DNA of 23,309 nt from Pleurobrachia bachei (taxonomy: Eukaryota > Ctenophora > Tentaculata > Cydippida > Pleurobrachiidae): NCBI GenBank assembly GCA_000695325.1, contig AVPN01000255.1, forward strand, positions 43,760-67,068. Direction: 5' to 3'. Of the stretch, positions 17,803-23,309 are shown one piece after another. The translations under genes and the position numbers were made by a program. Below the pieces are notes generated by a model, which made no database searches, had not been told where the DNA came from, and was given only the letters and a program-made list of their open reading frames with translations. Numbering within the stretch: the stretch's first letter is position 1; each line of letters opens with the position of its first letter.

Positions 17803-18247
17803 TGAAAAGCAGTGGGTTGATCACCGAGTTTATTGACAGTATGGTGAGTGAAACTTGGTACCACGGCGACATATCCACCACCTCGGCCGTATGGAGGGCA
17901 CAACAAATCAGGAAGGGCATCCAGCAGCAGAAATCCGTGAGGCAAATCAGCATTATTTTCCCGTTAAGCTTTGAGGCAAGATTGCTATCGGCTATGTTAT
18001 TCCGGGTTACCAAAATCCCAATGAGAGTGTGACAGACAGCCACGGTTAGGAAACACATGAACTGCAGAGAAATGTACGACCATACAAATACTAGTTGGGG
18101 ATCATCTGGTAGGACAAAGAACTTAAAGAGACAGATCGGGTCATTTCCATAGAAGGATAACTTCCTGTGCTGTACTCCTCCGTTATCCACAGTAAACATG
18201 CTGCTCACCACACTCCTAAATCCTCTACCAGGAGAGTCTACTCTCGG
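17750..18247 (-). CDS. Receptor C-terminal segment: TM5-TM7
   Basis: The open frame picks up in the second extracellular loop (VDSPGRGFRSVVSSMF...) and contains a loop Cys (PICLFKFF), TM5 (LVFVWSYISLQFMCFLTVAVC), TM6 with the family motif CWMPF, and TM7 with NSVINPLLF, a variant of NPxxY. From about 17802 the codons (KTFQHYFKQINLRCGNP) coincide with the SL-like leader of array unit 3, ending at TAG 17752-17750. The tail could pass for a short helix 8, but a cytoplasmic tail is otherwise missing. Confidence 0.72.
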   Translation of the reverse strand, partial: PRVDSPGRGFRSVVSSMFTVDNGGVQHRKLSFYGNDPICLFKFFVLPDDPQLVFVWSYISLQFMCFLTVAVCHTLIGILVTRNNIADSNLASKLNGKIMLICLTDFCCWMPFLICCALHTAEVVDMSPWYQVSLTILSINSVINPLLFKTFQHYFKQINLRCGNP

Positions 18248-19751
18248 ATCTGGTGATCATCCTGGTACCATGGTATCCCTGGATGATCGACAGGAGCTTC
18301 TCTTTCGTCATCACTCCCAGGAAGAGCTGAGCAGCGTCCTCGTAGATAAGCCCGTTTACAAAGCCATCCTCAAAGTCGGGAATAATTGGGGCAACAGCAA
18401 AACCAACTGCCATAAATTTGATACCTAAAACCATTAGGAAGACTTTCTTCTTAAATTTCGGGCTAATATCCTTGGATCTCCGGAATCGTATGCCACGTCT
18501 CACCCCCTGGAGCTTAAATAGACTGACTGTAGCCATGGAGAGAGAGGTGATGGTGGTGCTCGTTGTGCTCAACATTCCCAGGATCCTGCAAGCCCAGCTG
18601 CTGACCCAAGCTAGCTGCTTCTCACAGAAACTATCTCGGTTAACCCAGTGAAATGCGGCCAGAATCAGTAGGTAGGTTGAGGTGAGGAGGTCACCAAGTG
18701 CAATGGGGGTGGAAAACACTTTATTGACAAGCTGACTATCCTTCTTGGAAGGCTCGTCAATTAAAACGCTTTTGAAAACCTGGGTTCCACTCAAGACTGT
18801 CCCGACTATACCCATTAGCGTCGCACAAACTAGAGTGCCCGTGTTTTCTATAAACTTTCGATGGCAGTTGCTGTTGCATTCGTCCGAAAAATCAGGGCAG
18901 TCAATTGTGATGTCGCACATTTGACTTATCGCAATATATCTCTTACTTTCTCCGCATTTTACACTGTTTCCGCAATTCCCTTCGTCGGACCCATCCCCGC
19001 AGTCGTCAACCAAATCACAAACCTTGGAAAACGGAATACAGAGACTGGTATTGCAGGCAAAGAAATCATTGTGATAGCCGTACCTATCTTTTTCTACCAC
19101 AGTGACGCCGGATTGTGCAATGGAATACCGAAGCTTCTTAATGTTTCTACAGGATGAGTGAATGATTGGTTTCGACAAGGGACAATTTTGATTAGGACAC
19201 TGGTCACTGCAAGTTCGGTAGACGTACTGTTTGCCGTAGAAGTAGCGGCAATCGTGTATGACATTCGAAAGAATCAGTTGAGTCGTCAAGGTTTTCCCGA
19301 AAAATTCTTGAAATGGATGCGTGAAATCATTTCCAGCACATTTGTCACCTATTGCTCGAGTTAGGGATTCCAATCCCTGTTGACACCATCCGCTCCGTAT
19401 TATCCGTCTGTTGCCTACAACAGTTTCAGATAAAGTTGTCCAAGGAACGACTGGGTTCGAGTTCTCACAGGCTTTTCCTCCACACGTTGGTGCAGTTGCA
19501 CAAACATCTTCCAGCTCTAGGTATTTCAATGCCTCCCCCGGTCCACAAATGAAGACGTCCCTACATTTTCTCCCCCTACGGACTCTGTTTGTAGATCCTG
19601 TTCCACACCTCTCCCAGCTGGTGAAGTCCTCGTCCTCTCCTCCTACACAATCAACAACGCCGTCTTGTACCCAATTGTAGGGAATGGGAAGCTCTGCTGT
19701 TACCTGAGTCATCCTTCGTTCACAATTTCTCTTAGTGAGTAGCACCAAGTT
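18225..19751 (-). CDS. Receptor middle segment: LDLa repeats and TM1-TM4
   Basis: The frame is open from 19919, but sequence before about 19751 overlaps the previous segment's frame. Contents: an LDLa-like module (YNWVQDGVVDCVGGEDE), a long Cys-rich region, a classic LDLa repeat (CIPFSKVCDLVDDCGDGSDEGNC, codons starting near 19038), a second (MCDITIDCPDFSDEC), then TM1 (TLVCATLMGIVGTVLSG), TM2 with ALGD, TM3 after a Cys (WACRILGMLSTTSTT) and TM4 (VFLMVLGIKFMAVGF). The Asp of TM2 fits the conserved sodium-site residue. A DRY/ERW motif at the end of TM3 is not present (ATVSLFKLQ). The layout resembles LDLa-bearing receptors of the relaxin-receptor/GRL101 type. The frame ends in the second extracellular loop (SRLSW, stop at 18227-18225). 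Confidence 0.78.
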   Translation of the reverse strand, partial: NLVLLTKRNCERRMTQVTAELPIPYNWVQDGVVDCVGGEDEDFTSWERCGTGSTNRVRRGRKCRDVFICGPGEALKYLELEDVCATAPTCGGKACENSNPVVPWTTLSETVVGNRRIIRSGWCQQGLESLTRAIGDKCAGNDFTHPFQEFFGKTLTTQLILSNVIHDCRYFYGKQYVYRTCSDQCPNQNCPLSKPIIHSSCRNIKKLRYSIAQSGVTVVEKDRYGYHNDFFACNTSLCIPFSKVCDLVDDCGDGSDEGNCGNSVKCGESKRYIAISQMCDITIDCPDFSDECNSNCHRKFIENTGTLVCATLMGIVGTVLSGTQVFKSVLIDEPSKKDSQLVNKVFSTPIALGDLLTSTYLLILAAFHWVNRDSFCEKQLAWVSSWACRILGMLSTTSTTITSLSMATVSLFKLQGVRRGIRFRRSKDISPKFKKKVFLMVLGIKFMAVGFAVAPIIPDFEDGFVNGLIYEDAAQLFLGVMTKEKLLSIIQGYHGTRMITRSESRLSW

Positions 19752-20817
19752 TCTCATCCGCACCTGAGTTGCAGTCACTGTTACCATCACATAGTCGGTG
19801 TTTGTGAACGCGACAATGACGATCAGATGTAAAACACTTCCCATCCAGTTTGTCATCGCACAGGATCGGCATATCTCTCCCACATAAGATATGTGTTGAA
19901 ATGGTGGTGGGGAATCCATTGACTTTGCATTGTCCCGCTACAAACCCCGAGTAGGAGCAGTTGGTTTGATCATGGCCATTGATACAATAAGGATAATCAT
20001 AGTGTCGTTTTGAATCATACTCATTTCCAACTAGTTGATATTGAAGCATGTAAAAGCAGCGGGTACGGTTGTTCAGTGGATATAATCTCCTCTCTCCTCC
20101 ATCATACTCATGAGAGTGTGCACAATACTCTTCGAAATTCATATTTGTTGCTTCCATGAAGTCGGAATCTATGTTGAGCGGGAAAATACCGGACTCGGGT
20201 ATTACAACACCATATGATAATCCGTGACAATCTATCTCGTCCACACATCTCCAAAGCCTGCTCAGAAAGTCTTCATTTACATAGTCACACTTTCCGTCAC
20301 ACACAAGATTTGAGGGGATAGGAAACGTGTTTTGAGGGGCTCGAGGCGGGACGTACCACGTGAAGTTATCTTCTGAAACAATTGTAGTTGCGTAATCCTC
20401 TGGACAGTGTTGGTCATCCGTAAACTGGTAGGCGTAACTTTCATTATTCCAGCACAGGCGACCGCACACCGGCGGAGAATCAAACAGCCGGATATTGAAC
20501 CCATTAAAAAAGCTGAATCTATCATAATCATCGAGGTATTTCACGAGACAAGCTTGGTAGTGTGCTGAATCGTTCGGGCAAAGTTTTGTCACCATGTTCC
20601 GAGTCAGGCGAAGTGCCTGTGAATATCTCGTGTAGGCAGCAAAAGTATCTTTCGAGTTTGGACAGCGAAATACAATCTCATCTCCTGTCAGAGGTGGACA
20701 AATCTCAGTGAGAAAGGGACCAATTTCAGTTATGTTGCAGTAGTAGAGACCACCACACTCAACTTGGATCCCATGAAACCCAATAATAAGCACTAGTAGT
20801 AGATAATTCCGCTTCAT
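19732..20817 (-). CDS. Receptor ectodomain, N-terminal segment
   Basis: 361 codons from ATG 20817. The N-terminus MKRNYLLLVLIIGFHGIQVEC is a clear signal peptide. The rest is Cys-rich with several N-glycosylation sequons and two LDLa-like stretches: a degenerate one around CDGKCDY...CVDEIDC (about residues 172-195) and a better one, CRVHKHRLCDGNSDCNSGADE, near the end. The LDLa module is cut by the frame break: this frame runs KLGATH and stops, while the next frame continues with Cys and LDLa-like residues. Intronless here. A TATATAT lies 31-37 nt before the ATG and an AG sits 9 nt before it. Confidence 0.75.
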   Translation of the reverse strand: MKRNYLLLVLIIGFHGIQVECGGLYYCNITEIGPFLTEICPPLTGDEIVFRCPNSKDTFAAYTRYSQALRLTRNMVTKLCPNDSAHYQACLVKYLDDYDRFSFFNGFNIRLFDSPPVCGRLCWNNESYAYQFTDDQHCPEDYATTIVSEDNFTWYVPPRAPQNTFPIPSNLVCDGKCDYVNEDFLSRLWRCVDEIDCHGLSYGVVIPESGIFPLNIDSDFMEATNMNFEEYCAHSHEYDGGERRLYPLNNRTRCFYMLQYQLVGNEYDSKRHYDYPYCINGHDQTNCSYSGFVAGQCKVNGFPTTISTHILCGRDMPILCDDKLDGKCFTSDRHCRVHKHRLCDGNSDCNSGADEKLGATH

Positions 20818-22305
20818 GTCATTGCTATTTTAGGTTACAGGGTTTTGTATATATGGTAGCGCTTGGGATAAAGAAAAGAAGAACTCCTTGTAAAACTATA
20901 GATGCGGGGAAGTGACGAAACAAAAAAGAAAAAAAACCTTGTAACGGAAAAACAAACGAGACAACAACAAATCTGACTGGAAACACTCTATAATCTACCC
21001 CAAACGGTGCTGATACTAACAAAGAATGGAAAATAGTAATGGATGAACAGACTAGACGGCAGGGTGGAAGAGATAGCGAACTTTGATCTTCAATTGTTGT
21101 TGAGGGACTGAAAGCTTTTACAACTTTTTATCTTCTCCGTATTCACAACTTTTACAATTTTCTGTATCTTCTCCGTAAATTAACGAGATTTTCAAATTTC
21201 AACCCCCGACATCTAGACATTGAATTGGGTGAAAATAGATTCTGAGATGTGCACGTACCATGACACACCCTCACTAACTAACAACCCCAATCTTCTGTCA
21301 CCAGCAACCCCGGCAGTATGCTCAAACTAGGGTAGGTTTCTAATCACGTGTGACTATGTAGGTCATTACAGTATTTCAGACCGGTAAATCGGGGTCCGAC
21401 TGTATTTGAAAATAGTTTCCCCACTAAACGAGCTGACTTACTACGAGCGCCACTATCACAGAGAAATTGGGAAATATAATGGGACTGGAAAACGCCAACC
21501 AACGCAAGTTTGAAAAGATTATGCCTTAAAATACGTGTTTTTCATTGTGCTGTTGCACCGCACATGGAACAATACAAGTTTTTCACACAACGTTTATCTC
21601 GGTAGTATGTTATCTTTCTGAATGAATAGGAGAGGCTCTGCCCCTGCTCTTTATTAGCGTGAATAGGGGAGACTCTGCCCTGCTCTTTCTTAGCGTGAAT
21701 AGGGCGGGCTGCTCTTTCTAAGTTTGAATGAACTTGGTCTTCGACTCTAATATAAAGTGCAAAATATAACAGATCATAATGATGTTAAGTTTGGCACTTT
21801 TAAAATCTATATCTCGCAAGCGCAACCAACGGGAGCCCCTCAAGCGACAAACATGGAATTTAATGACCACCGGTTATTCAACCGTTAGATGCCAATTGTC
21901 TGGTTGCGAATTGCGATGGAAACTAAATCATTAATCTCGTGATGAAAATGAGGGTCCAATCAGCCAATCTCGTTAATCGTTTGAGAGAGAAGAGCTCTCC
22001 CATCTAACCTCCTGGTTCTTCGGAGTTATGTTAACTCACTTTTCACAAAGTACAAACTCGACCTAGGATCTGTCGCACAGTATCTGGCTCACAATTGACA
22101 CCTCAAAATTCAAAGAAAGAAACTAAGCATTTGTCAAAAAGTAATAAAATAGTTTAAATACTCATCAACATAACTTTTAAAAGTCATCACAAATTTTAAA
22201 CACTCGAGTACATGATAAATATTTGATACCAAACTCTTTTAAAGTTTCTAAAGTTCAAAATTACCTAAAACCTATAACTCCCAAATTTTACAAAATCAAT
22301 GTATG
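20818..22305. other. Intergenic region without a recognised gene
   Basis: A/T-rich sequence between the receptor start and the last exon of the next minus-strand gene. The only structure seen is three imperfect GAATAGG...CTGC(C)CTGCTCTTT repeats (21624-21725). Open frames are short and lack family resemblance. Confidence 0.5.
21624..21725. repeat. Three imperfect ~36-bp tandem repeats
   Basis: Units at 21624-21660, 21661-21696 and 21697-21725 share GAATAGG, a GCTCTGCCC-type core and GCTCTTT(C/A)TTAGCGT. The third is shortened. Confidence 0.75.
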
Positions 22306-23022
22306 CTAAAGCTGGATCACACACACAACTCCGTTCTTGACTTCCATCTCAACGTAATCTGAAACAATTGTGTGTTTAGTGCCACACTTCACTACTGACC
22401 AGTGATCACTCGCACAATGGCTACTAAACGCTTGGCTCTATGATCTATGAGTTACTGACTGATCTTGTTCCGGTTTGACTTACCATCTAACTCTTCGTTT
22501 AAATTTATGTAGTGCAGCGGTTTTAGGCGATCTGATTTCACCAGGACTCTATCGCTTTTAGAGTACTTTCCCTCGGCTATCTCTTCTGTATCCTGATACG
22601 ACAGGGAAAAAAGTGTTATGTCTGTTATAAAACAACAAATCAATGTAAGGTGATTTAGTAGGAGCGCTTAGATCATGAAAGGTGATTGTTGTCAAATCAA
22701 TGTAATGATAATCTTACTTTGAAATTTCGAAGAGTGTCCTTTATTTCTGGTTCGATATCACCGAAGTCGCCCAACCAAATAACGTTCTGGTGTCTGCTTA
22801 GAATTTCACCAGCCTTCTGAATCTTTTTACCCCGCAGTTGTTCTAAAAGGTTAATAGTTGTTGAGTAAGGGGTCATAGGGGTCACACCCTTAAAAGATGA
22901 GGCATCTGTGATAATGATTGTTGTTGAAATCTAGTACACTAACTTTTGTTATCAAGGCAGGAATGAGCAACAATAATGGGTGATCCGTTAATTATCGTCT
23001 GAGATACCAACAAATATCGTCC
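22306..23022 (-). CDS. Last four exons of an unrecognised gene
   Basis: Exons 23022-22944, 22905-22718, 22592-22484 and 22358-22306 join with consistent phases (acceptors TTTGTTTAG, ATTATCACAG, CGTATCAG, TTGTTTCAG; donors GTTAGT, GTAAGA, GTAAGT). They give a 142-residue C-terminal fragment ending VCVIQL and a TAG stop at 22308-22306. Visible pieces are GRYLLVSQTIINGSPIIVAHS, a basic LRGKKIQKAGEIL helix, a hydrophobic strand with NVIWLGDFGDIEPEI, and a charged C-terminus. The IIVAHS ... VIWLGDF order is faintly like the core of endonuclease/exonuclease/phosphatase-fold enzymes (THL ... GDFN), but the key Asn is absent and I do not assign a function. Upstream exons lie beyond the window or in the A/T-rich sequence to 23309, where I see none. 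Confidence 0.6.
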
Positions 23023-23309
23023 CTAAACAAAATGATTGTGTGTAAAATGGGACATCGGGGTAGGGCGTAGACAGAAATGAGAAAAAGAGGTTTTCTTGTC
23101 AGCCTTAATTTAAAGGTCCACAAGATACCTAAAACTTTTCTTTAATCGTATTTTTTCGATTTTTCAGGAATTTTAAGCATTTTTTCAGAATTTTTTGTCG
23201 GGTAGAACAGTGGGGTAAAACAGGGCGCTCTCCAGCGCCGCGGCGCGGAAAACCTAAGCAAACTATGCTGAAAAAGTATATTCCAGGGTAGATCTGAGCC
23301 GCGCTATGC
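23023..23309. other. Probable intron or upstream sequence of the unrecognised gene
   Basis: T/A-rich with no convincing exon. It contains a GC-rich knot at 23223-23250, including GGCGCTCTCCAGCGCC, a perfect 6-bp stem with a 4-nt loop. Confidence 0.4.

Larger units (their letters stand above)
17750..20817 (-). pseudogene. LDLa-domain 7TM receptor gene with two frame breaks (whole locus)
   Basis: Three consecutive minus-strand reading frames together spell one receptor: signal peptide, Cys-rich ectodomain, LDLa repeats and seven membrane helices. Two single-base shifts (one extra base each, or an equivalent loss of two) separate them, near 19750-19765 and near 18225-18250. I found no convincing GT-AG intron at either place, although a small non-obvious intron at the second is not excluded. 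The last 17 codons fall in 5S-array sequence. The locus is either a recently disabled gene or an intact gene with assembly errors. The long open frames between the breaks (over 1 kb and 1.5 kb) argue against long decay. Confidence 0.55.

Noticed and set aside
19751-19919. ATG at 19919 as an independent start of a 564-residue receptor
   Set aside because: That stretch overlaps, out of frame, the signal-peptide-led ectodomain frame, which has the LDLa cysteines; the two are better explained as one gene with a frame break.

Overview
The window is eukaryotic nuclear DNA from a compact invertebrate animal genome. Genes carry GT-AG introns of roughly 60-250 bp. The recognisable proteins are metazoan: Mediator subunit MED1, the ciliary protein nephrocystin-1 (NPHP1) and an LDL-receptor-class-A/7TM receptor. 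A short 5S rDNA array is also present, and each of its repeats contains a candidate spliced-leader (SL) RNA gene. If the SL call is right, an animal lineage with SL trans-splicing is indicated (ctenophore, hydrozoan or another such group). The species cannot be fixed from the sequence.

Layout. 1-41 is a GA microsatellite. 469-6004 (minus) is MED1, interrupted by a 1,980-bp near-identical tandem duplication (1600-3579 and 3580-5559) that repeats exons 3-8 and part of exon 9. A divergent spacer of about 0.8-1.1 kb (6005-6800) separates it from NPHP1 on the plus strand. NPHP1 has its 5' part duplicated (1,482-bp units, 6529-8010 and 8011-9492), then a complete set of downstream exons to 11974. 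After a low-complexity spacer comes a diverged second copy of exons 7-13 (13272-15254). 15528-16003 holds two 238-bp repeats, each with a 12-bp minisatellite. 16003 to about 17802 is a 750-bp-period array with two 5S rRNA genes, two intact SL-like genes and a third, mutated SL-like copy, all on the minus strand. 17750-20817 (minus) is an LDLa-7TM receptor gene with two frame breaks, whose last 17 codons lie in array sequence. 22306-23022 (minus) holds the last four exons of an unrecognised gene.

How it fits together. MED1 and NPHP1 look like ordinary divergent neighbours, each disturbed by partial tandem duplication. Exon phases are such that splicing from exon n of one copy to exon n+1 of the other would restore normal proteins. 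The diverged 3' NPHP1 copy differs from the complete gene almost only at synonymous sites, so it appears to be under protein-level selection. Both MED1 and NPHP1 have 3' splice acceptors only 3-6 nt upstream of the likely start codon, as expected of genes that receive a trans-spliced leader. The candidate SL gene in the 5S repeats is therefore the most interesting signal here. Assembly artefact (unmerged haplotypes, repeat mis-joins) is a live alternative explanation for the near-identical duplications.
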